NCBI GenBank assembly: GCA_029953675.1
Contig: JAMWBK010000003.1
Span: 186,001-250,000, forward strand
Source of the DNA: Rhodosorus marinus
Lineage: Eukaryota > Rhodophyta > Stylonematophyceae > Stylonematales > Stylonemataceae
Reading direction: 5' to 3'
Length of the DNA: 64,000 bases
The notes beneath the pieces were generated by a model. It saw only the letters and a list, made by a program, of their open reading frames with translations. It was not told the origin of the DNA and did not search any database. Each line of letters begins with the position of its first letter. The stretch's first letter is position 1. A program made the translations under genes and the position numbers. This document shows, piece after piece, positions 26,223 through 38,120 of this stretch.

Positions 26223-28315
26223 ATGGAAACAGCGTCCCAGAAATACATTGACCAGCGAGTTCAATCGGCTCCAGATGAGAGTCAGAAAGCGGAACTTGGG
26301 AAGCTCTCGGAGCTCTACCAAAAGCGGTTATGGCACCAGATGACAATGGTACGACCTGTGTCGAATCGATGATGGCGGTTTGGCTGTTGTATTCTTGATC
26401 CGGATCCGGGTACAGGCTGGATAATAATACCACGCATTGAGTTCATGGACTGAGACAACACGATTTCTTGCGTTGAACATTGAACATTGATGTAGGAATT
26501 GAGAAGAATCACAAAGGAGGAAACAGTTGTGGACATGTTGCCCTTGTACTCGAATTTTGTGCAAGAGTTTGAAGGAAAGCTTAACCCCGTGGAGCTCATC
26601 GGATGGGCTGTGGATGTCTCAAGGGGTTTCTGTGCGAGTAAGAGCATCCATTCATATCTCCTTCATTGCCCACGGTTTTCCGTTTAGTATGGTTCTTGTT
26701 GCTTGGCTTGAGGGAGTAGATCCGGTCTACTCTCGAGAAGTAAAATCTCAGCTCTTACCTTCCCAACTCGTTCGTCTCCTGTATAGCTCCCACAGACGCT
26801 CTAGAATTTCTTACCCCCTTCTTGGACGAAGCCCAGATGGCAATGCGCAGCACCCCGGCTAAGATTCTACTTCTGAGCGAGATCGCGGGACTCAAGTTAA
26901 CACTGAACATGCACGAAGACAGCAAAACGGTAACTAATCCCTTGGGCTCGCAAGCCTGGAGATTTCGAGTCCTGCTCAGTCTCACGCTTTCCCTGCTCAG
27001 GCAATAACCAGTGCTAGAGAACTCGTGGAGGGCCAGTTGGAACTACCGGGACACATCCATTCAGCTTTCTATCGCTCAGCTGCGGAGTTTCACAAAATCG
27101 TAAGTCGGAAGTTCTACATTGAGGAACATTTGCAAGCTCTGCTCCGATGTCTAAACTTGATCTCCACGCCTATATATCAGGTTGGAAGCGCGGCCGAGTT
27201 TTACCGAAACGCACTTCAGTTCCTGTCCTACACGAAACCGGAGAGTTTGTCGAAGGAGGAACAATTGCAATGGTAGTGCCTCTAGCCTTTGAAACCTTGA
27301 CATAAGTCTACCCAACAGAGTACGAAATCTGAGTGAACTTTGCTTCATTGCTTTGGAAAACCCACCCAATTCGACTAGGGCATTTGACCTGGGCAACGCA
27401 GCTCTCGTCGGTGAAGACATTTATAACTATGGCGAGCTATTGGTGCACGGCGTTATCTCAGCTCTAGAGGGTAAGTGAAGACTTATTCTGAATAGCAAAT
27501 GCGCAGTGGAATAGTTTGCAGACGCCGACGATGAGAATGCTTACGTCGTTACGGTTTTTTTCTCTCGCAACCCCCGCGCACAGGAACCGAGCATCAGTGG
27601 CTTCTCGATCTCCTCCGCGCTTTCGATCGTGGAGATCTGGCAACCTTCGAAGAAATTTGCAGTATCGCAAATGATAGAATGATTCAACAGCCGGTCCTGG
27701 TGGCCCATAGGGAACTGATTAGGCAAAAAATCACGATCCTGGCACTGATGGAGCTCGCGTTCACTCGTAAGTACAAATCATACCGAGCGCCGTTCGGTTG
27801 ATAGTTGAGAGCTCGCAGCTTACAGGCTTCGAAAAATTGTCCTAGGAACCGCCGGACGGACGATCACCTTCGCAGAGATATCCGAAACGTGCAGGCTGCC
27901 AGAATCCGAGGTAAGTTTCCGCCCTTTTCCCAACGCTGGACTTCAGTTTGGAGCAGAGCGCAGCTGACACATAATATGCAAAATGTCTGCACCTGACCAG
28001 GTTGAGTTTCTGCTGATGCGAGCCCTTAGCTTGAAATTAATATCCGGAACGATTGATGGCGTTGACCGCTGTATCACCATCACAAGAGTGCAACCGCGAG
28101 TACTGGGAAGGTGGGCTGAACCCGCTCTTAGGACGGCCCGCTTGAACATGGCTTTCTCTGAAATTTCATATCTGATTATCCATCTTCCATTTGTTTGTGT
28201 GCTTTCAAACAGAGACCCCATACGCCTTATGGCGGAACGCCTGGACGAGTGGAGTGCAGAGGTTAATGAGACGTTGTTGTTGGTTCAGTCAAAGACTACT
28301 GAACTCAACTCGTGA
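26223..28315 (+). CDS. RPN9: 26S proteasome lid subunit RPN9/PSMD13
   Basis: PCI-domain subunit of the 19S regulatory particle lid. Start METASQKYIDQRVQ, then LSELYQKRLWHQMT, which matches RPN9's LYQKKLWHQLT. Later exons give FVQEFEGKLNPVEL, GEDIYNYGELLVHGVISALEG, HQWLLDLLRAFDRGDLATFEEIC and, in the PCI winged helix, VEFLLMRALSLKLISGTIDGVDRCITITRVQPRVLG, all closely parallel to PSMD13. The last exon ends EVNETLLLVQSKTTELNS. There are about nine exons; most junctions are clean GT-AG. The junction between EEQLQ and VRNLSELC (27270-27319) cannot be joined with a GT donor without creating a stop; a GC donor at 27266 would fit. The gene is complete and of normal length. Confidence 0.93.
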
Positions 28316-28938
28316 GGACGCTCGAGTTCGTGCTACTAGTCACTCGCAACCATCCCTTGAATGTCCATGTCAGTCAGTACTGGGCATTCGTGCACCAAGT
28401 TTTGATTGGTCTGGTGGAATAACCAGGAAATTTCCACCGGAGAAAATGCTGAACTGTGACGGATAGAGAAAGTTCCACTCTGGCCCGCACTAACCTCAAC
28501 TATAGAGTACAAACCTACAATCCTGATCATCCGAGTCATGAACTGATGGTGAGCCCGTGTTAGATTCGCGGCCAACCTGTCACTGGGACATTTGCTTTCC
28601 CGCTCGTCGCAGTGTACAAGTAAAGCGTACAGTACTTTAGTTGAAACAGAATTTATCTCAGGAAACAGAAAGCAGAAGAACCGCTTCCCCCAGCTCCGGT
28701 TACAGCCACGCATGGCCTAGTTTTCAGCTACTACCAACATGAATACTAGCCGTTATACATTTTTGGGAAGTTTTTTTTTCAGCTGGGCTTAGAATCGAGC
28801 TGTGACTGCTCCTGGTTGCGCCGATGCAGGAATTGTTATCTCGTTCGCGAACATACTGAAAAGCTTGAAACTCTGATGGAACGATAGCAAGTGGGCTTGC
28901 AGAATGCTGGAATTTTGGGTGGGGGGGTAGGGGTTGCG
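28316..28938. other. Intergenic region between RPN9 and RPA-like gene
   Basis: No gene recognised. Minus-strand frames are short and lack family features. T-run near 28770. Confidence 0.5.
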
Positions 28939-29673
28939 ATGAGTGCAGTGACAGTTGCGAGAGGCTCAGTGACGAGTTGGTCAGGATCGATCGTCTATTG
29001 GGCCTGTGTTTCCTGCTCGCGAAAAGTAGCCGGTCCGGAGCATGCCCCATCTATAGAGACGTTCTGCAATCGATGCAACCACGGTGTACGAGTTGTCGCT
29101 AGATATCAGCTCTCAGTGGATGTCGCAGACGACCTCCAGAGCGTCTGGTTTTCGATATTTGGTGACGCCCTACAGCCATTGTTCGACGCCCCCGCAGACG
29201 AAGTGATCAGGCAGGTCGAACGTACGCCAAGAGGGAAGCAGCTTCTGATACAGGCAGTTGACTCGATACTGCTCGGCTCAGCTGTGGTGCTAGAGGTCCT
29301 GCCCCAGAGAGGTGAACTACGACCATCGAGGGGCTGCCGAGTCAAGAAGATAAGCCTCATTTGCAGCTGTGGGGACTCGATAATGAGTGAGCTCTTGCAT
29401 CTCTCCGAAAAGGCTGTACAAGCCAACCAAGCGAACATTGAGTCAAGAGGAGCGACGTCCTCCTCGAGATGCAGTTTTCTTAACCGAAAGCGAGTCTTCG
29501 CGAGTCCCGACTCGTTCTGTAACATGAGCGAAACGGTTGTGGAGGAATGCTTGGAGGTGAATCAAATTCTTAAAGACCCAGCCGCTTGGGGAATCGTTTT
29601 CAGTCCGGAAAAACTTCCAACGACGATCAAGCGCAAGCTGGACTTCACGCGCAGTTCGCAGGATCTGACATAG
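28939..29673 (+). CDS. RPA1 C-terminal-like zinc-ribbon/OB-fold protein
   Basis: Single-exon 244-aa protein. Residues about 18-100 show IVYWACVSCSRKV...FCNRCN followed by YQLSVDVADDLQSVWFSIFGDALQPLFDAPADEV. This is the arrangement of the C-terminal OB fold of replication protein A large subunit: a CxxC...CxxC zinc ribbon, then a beta-rich strand set ending in xxFGxxAxxLxxxxADE. The protein lacks the other RPA1 OB folds, so it is not RPA1 itself; DDIAS/Noxin-type proteins have a similar N-terminal domain. The remaining 140 residues are Ser-rich with no known domain. A role in single-stranded DNA binding or genome maintenance is inference. The ATG at 28939 was chosen because the longer frame begins with GTG. 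Confidence 0.6.
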   Translation: MSAVTVARGSVTSWSGSIVYWACVSCSRKVAGPEHAPSIETFCNRCNHGVRVVARYQLSVDVADDLQSVWFSIFGDALQPLFDAPADEVIRQVERTPRGKQLLIQAVDSILLGSAVVLEVLPQRGELRPSRGCRVKKISLICSCGDSIMSELLHLSEKAVQANQANIESRGATSSSRCSFLNRKRVFASPDSFCNMSETVVEECLEVNQILKDPAAWGIVFSPEKLPTTIKRKLDFTRSSQDLT

Positions 29674-29998
29674 CCGAACGCTCTCGATAATCGGCAAACT
29701 TGTTGCTCTGACATGACTGATGCAGCATATGAAAAAGCGTCCGACTTAGTTTACAGGGCAAGCTCTGCTAACACCATCGCGAGGTCCTCGCCACGAACGA
29801 GCAATCTCAGTTGGTATTAAGCATCAGCGGTTAAGGAAATCTCACAGATTCACCGTGCGGCGTAGATGTGAAAGGGAGTTTGTGAAAGTCCGGGAAAGAT
29901 ACCCAGGCCTTGACTCGTCAAAAGGCATCTTCAAAAGAGCAAAGCACAGCGCGTCAATTCACTTCTGCCTAAGATCTCGCAATCAATCGACACAGTCA
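29674..29998. other. Convergent intergenic spacer
   Basis: Lies between the stop of the RPA-like gene (+) and the stop of the P450 gene (-). Nothing recognised. Confidence 0.5.
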
Positions 29999-31773
29999 CT
30001 ATTGAGAAGGGGAGTCGCTTGACGACGAAGTGGAGGGTGAGGACAATCCAACTACGACATCCGCAGCACTATCCCGGCGTGAGATTTCAGCTCGCATTCC
30101 CAGAGGGCTCATGTTCAACGGTGGAAAATACCCCTGGAAGTGGACAGAGGGAAAAGATGCTTCGATGAACAACGCTGCTTATCCTTGGCGAGTCATTGGG
30201 GGGGCTTCTTACGGGTTCAAATGGTGGAGGAAAGCTTGTTTCGCAGTCGTACTGGTACGCAAACCTCGCGACGAATATTTTCAGCTCCATAACTGCCAGC
30301 CGGTATCCTCCACACATACGTGATCCCCTGCTGAATGGTACGTACGCAAAAGAAGAAGGTGCACCGCCGCTTTCTGGGGCGTTCAAGAACCTTTCTGGGC
30401 GGAAATTTTCTGGCTCCTCCCAGCTCTTTGCATTTTGATGGACCAACCACGGTACAATATATACAGAGGTTCCACGTGGGATCATTAAACCCGCGAGATT
30501 GTCATCACGTTGACATTCCTTCACCAAAACCGGAAACGGAGGCCTCAGACGGAGCGTCTCCCTCACTACAGATTCAGTGTAAACCATGGGCTTGAGATCA
30601 TCGTACGACATCTCCGAGATCTTTCTCTCACCTGTACAGACGAGAACAACGAATCGTTCGTTGGTCATGCAGTAGACTGAAACACGGATTCCGTGCTTTT
30701 TTCGGAATTGGCGCGTCAAACTTACCGAGGATCTGCCTGAGCTCTTCTCGGATCGTTTCAAGGGCGTGTGGATGCTCTGACAAGTAGTAGATGAGCCACA
30801 AGGTCGCTGTCGGAACAGTTTGCGTAGAGGCCATAACGAGACCGGTGACTTTTCCGAGTTTTCCCACTTTTCCAACCTTTCCGATCCAAGAGTGTACCCA
30901 TCCTTTTGCTCCGGCGCTGGCGAGATGATCAAGATGGCGTCCCAGCGCGCGGCCAAATCTGATGATCGCGATCGCATCGATAAGGAAGCGCACAACTGCA
31001 AACGGCCGAAACAGAAACCCGAGCGGGTTTACCATCTCCTGGGCAAACTCACGGCCAGCGTGCAGGATTCGCATGCCGATGTCATCTGCCCGCCTTGAGT
31101 CGCTGTAGTCGAACAGCACCCGAAGGTTCAACCTGGTTATCCCGCTCTGAACAATCCCGATCACGGCATCGTCATCCGACTCCATATCTTTTGCGGTCAG
31201 CCCCTCTAGACGAGAAAGGAGCTCCCCCATACTGACCAGGATGACTTGAAACTTGTCCTGGGCGAGCTGTCCCAATGCTCTACGGGAAACATCTCCTTTT
31301 TCATCCAGCTCAGCTGTCTCCAATTCCGCCGCTTTCTGCTGACTTGCCACTGCCGTCTTCACGGCCTTTGACCTATATCCAAAGTACTTGGGTTTGCTAT
31401 ACACACCTCCATCCCCGCCCAAGACACGACGAACGGAGTCCGGATCTGTCACCACGACAAATGGCATCGATAGGATCCAAAAAACGCTGCTTTCGCGATC
31501 AATATACTGGTACAAAGTTTTGTAGAAAGCTCTGCTCAACTGCGGAATGTTTCCGAGCAAAAAGGTTCTTGGTGGCCCATCTGGTCTGGAACCGTCCACC
31601 TTGTGGAGATGTTTCTCCCACCAACGCAATCGATACCATTCCTTAACCAGCCATCCAGTCAGACCCAAACCAACCGCCGTTCCACAAGCTCCAGCAAAAA
31701 ATTTCCATGGCAGATCGCCCTGAGTACCCCCCCAACCCTTCAAGGTTGTTCCAATCCCATCCTCGAACATCAT
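29999..31773 (-). CDS. Cytochrome P450 monooxygenase (CYP7/39-like features)
   Basis: N-terminal membrane anchor at about residues 22-45 (FFAGACGTAVGLGLTGWLV) and Pro-rich PDGPPRTFLLGNIP. The I-helix segment GLVMASTQTVPTATLWLIYYLSEHP has Gln-Thr where most P450s have an acidic residue and Thr, followed by Pro. K-helix ETLR (ExxR) lies within ESVVRETLRLRPP; PERF at FRPERF; the heme-binding loop is PFSRGSRMCGG. Exon 1 ends at QIL-G with a codon-split intron near 30725/30640. The apparent long C-terminal frame is intron read-through: a second intron joins PPPFEP to GYFPPLNMSPLGMRAEISRR, the usual P450 C-terminal strand, and ends at the stop at 29999-30001 after a Ser-rich tail. Family assignment is uncertain; the oxidised substrate is unknown. 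Confidence 0.88.
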
Positions 31774-32575
31774 ATCGAGATCAACATTGCTTTCTCCAAA
31801 ACTCTACTCGATATCCTCCTCGTAGATTCTACATCAGCTACTAAAAACTGCTCATCAAAAGGGCACCCAATGACACAAACCCTTCAATTCATTCTCGTCC
31901 AAACTTACATCCTCTACGATCCTCACAACATCTTTCTCGACCGGACATCGTTGACAAGAAGCCGTCTCGTCTCTTCCTGGGAGCCGGCAGCCCACCATCT
32001 CGCCAAACCAAGCCTACTCTGCTGAGAAAGTGTTCCGATGAACGCATTTTTGACTTCATTAGTCTTGCTGGGCAAGCGCTGATGTGTCAGTTTGGGGTTT
32101 CGATAGTAATGATCCCAGAGCATTTTTCCTTACTCGTAGTGCACGCTTGGAATCATAAAAAAAAAAAAAAACAACTCTCAGTTCCCAGAAACGAGGAAAG
32201 ATCGCGCTGCATGGTTTTCGGAAGAGTAGCTTGCTGCTGGCCTCTGACCGCAAACTGAGGCCACTTGCATGCAGCACAAACACAAAGCGTGGTTGGATTG
32301 CCAGCTTAAGTCTTTTGGTAGGATACTAGTGACGCTAGAGTTCCAGGTGGTAACATCGACCCCGGAACGCTGGATGAGGTTGAGTTCCGTCTACAGCACA
32401 GTTCACGGATGTTCATCGAGGTGCTGTAGGCAGTCCGGTTTAGCAAAAAGTGTATCCAAAAAGGCCCGGCGAAACCTCCAACTTGGCCAGAAGAGAAGTT
32501 GGCAGTCTGTATCGCGGCAGCTCTAGTTTCAGTTCAATTTGTATTTTATAAGCGGTTGTTAGTTGGGTTGTCAAG
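31774..32575. other. Intergenic region between P450 and CDK genes
   Basis: No gene recognised. An A-run lies near 32157-32172. It is the 5' flank of the P450 gene and the 3' flank of the CDK gene. Confidence 0.5.
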
Positions 32576-33889
32576 TTAGCACTTGCGTCGGTTGTGTTCT
32601 ACGGGAAACGTCTGTATGAGAGAAGGATCTACAGGAAGAGGAGGTTCTGTGAAGAACGGATGCTTCATAGCCTCGCTGGCAGTAATTCGCTTCTCCGGAT
32701 CGTACGTGAGCATCCGGTTGAGTAGGTCGAACCCATTGTTCGTAAGCGTTGTTGGAAATTTCTTCCGCAGAAAATTGTACGGCTGCTTGGAAAACTTCAC
32801 CTTCCTGGCGTTCGGAAGCTGGCTCATTCCTGGCCAGATTTCCTCCGTCGGTGATCCGAGCATCTTGGACATCAGGTTCAGCTGATCCAGTTCGCCCTTC
32901 CCAGGCAGCAGCGCCTCAAGGGTACACAGTTCAGCAAATATACACCCCACGCTCCATATATCGATCGCTCTTGAATACCGCTTGTCTCCCAGAAGAACTT
33001 CCGGGGCCCTATACCAGAGCGTAACTACCGTTGATGTATAATCGTGGCTTGGGTCGCAAAACTGTCTTGCCAACCCGAAATCACAGACCTTCAAGACACC
33101 CCCGTTCGTCACCAACAAGTTCGATGTCTTCATATCGCGGTGGAAAACCTGACCCAGGTCAGAGCAGGAAAGTCAAACGGATTCAGCCCATGCTGAGATC
33201 GCGTTTTCGCCGGGCGGGCGCCTACGCGGGGATCATTGCTACGCATCCGTCACGAGCTAAACGCTTACCCAGTTCTCATGTAAGTGATTGACACCTGCGA
33301 GCAGTTGCTGCATCAAACTCTTGACTTCGCTGGGAGAATAGGGCTGTTTTCGTCTCTTCATGCTCTCCAGGACTTCTTTCAAGTCGTGCTCACAATATTC
33401 CATCACCATGAAGATGAGATCCATGCTGCTTCCGACGACGACTTCTCGAACGTGGACGATATTCTCATGTCGAAGCGATAGAAGGATGTTGATTTCCCTC
33501 AGGCACGTGATTGGAAACCCTTCAGACTCCTTTGACAGTTTCACCTGCTTGAGCGCATAAATTGTCCCGCTTTCAATATCGCGGGCACGCCAAACCCTGT
33601 GTAGGTTCAACGAGCAAGTTGCAACGCAGAGTGAGAGTCTGGAAGCAAAACCTGACGCCGTACATTGCGTATATCTGTAGACTCCTTACCTTCCGTACGT
33701 TCCCTCATCGACAAAGTTGAGTCTCTCATAATTCTCAACAGAACGACATCCGGTTAGATGCGACAGGTACTTTCCATCGGCAAACGAAAGGGCAAATTCT
33801 TCAGATTCGTCCTGTTTCTGATCAGTATCGGCACCTTCATCCGCTTTCCTCTTCCTGTCCTCTGGTGACAGGCGTTTGTCCGCCGCCAT
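32576..33889 (-). CDS. CDK11/CDKG-type cyclin-dependent kinase
   Basis: Ser/Thr kinase linked to transcription and pre-mRNA splicing in the nucleus, with cyclin L as the usual partner. Three exons. After a charged N-terminus ([17 protein letters not shown]) come [14 protein letters not shown] (Gly-rich loop), YALKQVKL (catalytic Lys), [10 protein letters not shown] (the PITSLRE-type C-helix that names this group), the hinge [24 protein letters not shown] (HRD; Met replaces the usual Leu), [20 protein letters not shown] and [12 protein letters not shown]. The C-terminal [13 protein letters not shown] matches the CDK11 ending. The N-terminal region is much shorter than in animal CDK11, which has a long RE/Ser-rich extension. 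The ATG at 33889 is used because the codon before it is GTG. The stop is at 32576-32578. Confidence 0.93.
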
Positions 33890-35437
33890 CACATCATCTA
33901 TACCGTCTCAGAGCATGAATACCACCAAACAGCCTCCTCGCACCGATTCTTCCCTTCTCGTCCCTTGGAGTTCGGTACTAGCAACTCGCAACTCGATCCA
34001 TCTTGAACGCGTCGGAAACTCCCAATATAGTCAACGAGTTCTAGCCTCGATCCACTAAAGCAAAGCAGCAGCACCGCCTTTGATTCAATTCTCCACTTCA
34101 CGAAACATCCCTTCTTCGAGAATCTAGTTTCTCTCAGTGACTTTGCATCAACTTCCAAGTTTCAATCCCTACCTTACCAGGGCCATCCTACTCTGTTTAA
34201 GCAGTAGCGCGAGGCCGTCTTGAAGGAGCAACCCAAGCCTACCCTTGACGCGACCTGTGCAGGGGCGTATGACTAGACATTTCGTGTTGAGCATGTGAAA
34301 TTGAGAACGTCGCCTTCGGCAAGAAACGTCTGGTTCGACCTGCCCACCGATGCCCTCACCGATGGGGTCATCTGTGGCTTGCCGGTTGACCGTCAAGGGG
34401 AATAGATTTTGCACCGCCAAACATAGAGCCACTTTGTCTCGAGAAGCGGCTTCATATAATCCGTGAAAAGCGGAGGTGCTTTCCGCTAGCTCATTCTGGG
34501 AACAAAAGCTGATGCGCAAAGAACCCCGTCCTCCTCGCTGCGTTCTTGAGAGCGCGGAGTCTTAACAATGAGGCCTTGATATCATTGCTTTCCAATACGT
34601 TCCGGAGTGAACTGTCTCGCACTTGGTGAAGAAGCAAAAAAGCACGTAGGGGCGAGAATCACATCTGCAAGAAAGAATAAAGTTCATCAGATAGAAAAAC
34701 AAGACGTCTTGACGATTTGTTCTTCCTCACTCGTACCGCTGAGCACCTTCAAAAGTACTCTTAGTACAGGTCCAAATCCAAAAGTACTGACACAGTATAA
34801 ATTGATCGTATTTTATTGTATTTATATAAGTAAGACGGTAATATATTGTTTAGACGATTAAAAGGAACCAAATCGTTTTCTCCTTTTTTTCGATATCGAG
34901 AGATTGGAGCTCACAATGAAAAGTCGACGCGCGACAAATCTCAGGTGACTAAATATGCAGCACGTGCTAACATGAGCTGGTCTCGGACTGCACTGCAGAG
35001 ACAGTCTCATCCATGATCGCATGTTTTCTATTTCGCCTCACCGTTTGAAACCGTAAGCTCGATGCCTGCTTTACGATGGATCCGATCCCACCTGCTTCTG
35101 TTCTGTTTGGGAGCATCCTCGTTTGTGGCGGTGCCTCCAGTTTGGCTTGAGCCGGTCAGTGGCAAACGCAAATCAGGGGGACTTTTCGGAATTGGGTTGA
35201 TACGATGTACAAGGCGGGGTTCTTTTCGGGGAAGGACGGCGGCGCAATCGATCTCTTCGCTGGGAACAAAGTTGGACTATTGGTGACGCTGTTTGATTCC
35301 ACTGTTGGGGCGGTAGGGAAATACGGGGTGCTAGAGTGTGATCTTGGAAGAGCGAAGGGGTCGATTGGTAGAGACTACTGAACAGGTGTAGCCGTGACGT
35401 GGAATCTTCTTGAAGCAAAGACCCAGTCGAATTAAGA
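33890..35437. other. Divergent intergenic region, CDK(-)/TAB2(+)
   Basis: About 1.5 kb with no recognised gene. A 117-codon minus frame (34169-34519) has no family features. It contains AT-rich sequence around 34790-34890. Confidence 0.45.
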
Positions 35438-36654
35438 ATGATCGGGTTTGTTGCTGGCTGGTTTGGCCATGCTGCTGGGGCGGCAGAGTCTCGAAATGCA
35501 CAGTGCAGGAGAGTACAAAGCCCCATTCGAGCATTGATTCGCGTCAGAGCAAGTGCAGATGAATCAGGAGGAAAAGGATCAATACTCCCTACTGCTTTGC
35601 CGGTGTCAACTACTTGGGAAATTGATTTCTACTCGCGGCCGGTAATCGGCGCAGACGGGAAGAAACTATGGGAATTGATTATCACGGACAAGAATGGCAA
35701 TTTCGAGCATGTGGAGAGCGTTCCCAATTCCATGGTCAACTCAAAGGAGCTGAAGAGGAGAGTCCAGGCGGTCATTGATGACTCACCAACGAAGCCCAAG
35801 ACACTCCGCTTTTTCCGCGCTCAGATGCAAAACATGATCAAGATTGCGCTCAGTTCTATTGAAGACGTCGTAATCCTGCCGTCACGAAGAACATACTCAC
35901 TTCTGGAGGTGATAGAAGATAGGGAGACGAACGTCTATCCCAAAATGAAAGGTACAGAATACTATGTAATCCTTCACCGATGAGGGCGGCTGCTTGGATT
36001 ACGGGAATTTGACCCGCTTCGTTTGCTGCATTCCTCAAATGGACCAGGCTACCGGGCGATCTCTGCTGACCCCTTTTCGGCGATGAGTAGTTCGGAGGTG
36101 AGGGTCGGAGAAAAGATGCCCGACTCTCTGCGCGGTGAGAAATTTGCGTTTGTCACGCTAGAGCTGGGTCAGATCCGTGCGCTGAAACCAGAGGATGTGG
36201 GCTTTGGCGAGATCTGCCCAATCCCTCAGAGTTTGCCAGATGACTTGACCATCCCTGGGATTTGCGTCTACTCTGGAAGAGCAGGAGGTATGTGTTTCTC
36301 TTGGAATCGCTGCTTGTACGAACTGTAAAGCAGGGAACGTGACAAAGCGAGAGGAAAAACTGATCAGCATAGCCTGCTTTTTCGTGTTATTGATTTGAAA
36401 TTGCAGGACTCGCTGGATGGCTCAGCGGCAGCGAAATTGCCGCAATATCCGCACTTGTGAAGCAGAGGGAGATTTTCTTGGAGTGCGGATTGAACACCAA
36501 TTTCCTTTTTGCTAGAATCTCCGAAGGTCTTCGAAATGAAGCGAAAGCCTATGAAAACCAGAAGGTGGAGACCGAAGGACTGCACTTCCTTGCAGTTCAG
36601 ACAACTCCAGAGGCCGAAGAGGTGGCCGGGTTCTGGCTCCTACGCACAGTTTAA
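35438..36654 (+). CDS. TAB2: Tab2/ATAB2-type plastid RNA-binding translation factor
   Basis: Tab2 proteins bind chloroplast psaB leader RNA and are needed for photosystem I reaction-centre translation in green algae and plants; homologues occur in cyanobacteria. Three exons. Residues about 1-50 are Arg/Ser/Ala-rich and acid-poor, as in a plastid transit peptide. The mature part opens TTWEIDFYSRPVIGADGKKLWELIITD, the family signature. Then come RRTYSLLEVIEDRETNVYPKMKGYR (codon split across intron 1: AAAG / GCTACC), MPDSLRGEKFAFVTL, VGFGEICPI and, after intron 2, GLAGWLSGSEIAAISA. The C-terminus FWLLRTV is conserved in style. Translation runs to TAA at 36652. This is the best evidence that the organism is photosynthetic. 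Confidence 0.9.
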
Positions 36655-38120
36655 GTCAAATACGAAGCGTTTCGAGGTTGATCCTTGGCCGTGTTAATAT
36701 TCAACACAGAATGCGTTCATTCTAATTGCCCATGCAGCCGTCATGGGGGATCATTTGGAATTCAATATGGTTCCCCTGCTCCCTAGTACCGTCATTTAAA
36801 GTGCTTGAGTTCTATATCCCAGACGTCTCGCGGTTTCCAGAAATTGAAAGCCTGGGTAAATCCAGCAGAATCTGCACGGGACAACTCGATGCACTCGCAG
36901 AGAGTCTGGTGGGAGGCTTTCATGCCTGGAATTCACATCTGATCCCTCCTACCACTACCGCAATTCCTCACTTTGTATCCATCCACGTTGTCTCAACCAG
37001 TTAGATTCCCTCATCAATCCAACCTTTCTGATCCTCTTTTGTCTCTGCAGTCAACTCGAGCTCTGCCGTGATGTTGACATTTCCGAGTTTTGAATGTGTA
37101 GGATCTGAGATTGTCTAAGAGATTCCCCCAAAAAGTGGAGACCACGTTTTGGGGGTGTTTGCATATAGAAGGAAGAGTCCTTCGTACAAGCCAACGACGA
37201 GAAGCAAACTAATCCTGCGCCAGTCATACATCCTCCCCTTGACAACATTCTTCGTGGAAAAAGCAATATTAGTCAAAACCGTCAATCTAATGCGAAAACA
37301 ATCAATTTATTCAATTTTGCTGTCCCATGGGACTGTGACGGTTCAAGAAAACACATTACTTGTCCCAAGACATCCCCATCCAAATGCTAATTATCAACAT
37401 AAATTAGATTCTCATGGATGAGATCGATGATTTTGGTGATGATGATCCGTTTATTCAGAGCCTAACTACCCTGAGAAGCGAGAAAGAAGACGCTGATGAC
37501 GCGCGTCCAACAATAAGTCAGCGTTGGAACGCCACAAGGTCAAGGACAGCTCCGTGAGGAGGCTATCAAGACGACTTGGGTTGTTTTGGAAGAGCCCACG
37601 AAGAGATCTGGCTGTGTCTTTGCTTGGTTCGGAGTATCAAAAACTATGGTCCCAGATTTTGGAATCAACTGCTTCAGGGGGATGTGCGCTGGGTAAGGAA
37701 CGGACTGTGATGGGGAAGATAAGCAATTACCAGATTCTGACTCCAATTCTTCGATGAGCAAAAAGAGGAGTCGGGGGGTGGGGATGTTTTGTAGAAGATA
37801 ATATTATGTGTAGACAACTTGTGTGCAATTGGAGCAAGTAAAGAGGGATTGGGCTGAGAATCGAGGATGAGGAAGGACGAAGCGGAGATGGTAGAGCACG
37901 TAAAGCTTCTTCTGAACTGAATTGGAGGATCCAGCTGTTCACGGTTTGATGCTTTGGAGCGTCTACGGATGGAATGCGAGTTTGCAGTTCCTGACGGAGA
38001 ATAAAATGTGAGGAGATGGGACTTGATTGCGAGAAGACGTGAGATACATCCAGGCGGACGATTGGAGCGCTGATCACGTGCTTCGGAGGGTGTCCAGCAC
38101 GGATATCTAGCCGAGCTGAG
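36655..38120. other. Intergenic region between TAB2 and TOR
   Basis: Contains a copy of the dispersed repeat (37441-37615). The remaining frames are short and unsupported. The last 100 bp are the 5' flank of TOR. Confidence 0.5.
37441..37615 (+). repeat. Dispersed repeat family, full-type copy
   Basis: Starts gatgatccgtttattcagag, then cctaactaccctgagaagcg, gacgctgatgacgcgcgtcc, cgccacaaggtcaaggacag and gaggctatcaagacgacttg. It shares this order with copies near 22.1, 48.7 and 49.2 kb, and its first 65 bp match the ends of the fold-back element at 49821-51037. Confidence 0.8.

Noticed and set aside
34169-34519. 117-aa minus-strand frame
   Set aside because: No recognisable domain, no splice-consistent neighbours, and composition not clearly coding.
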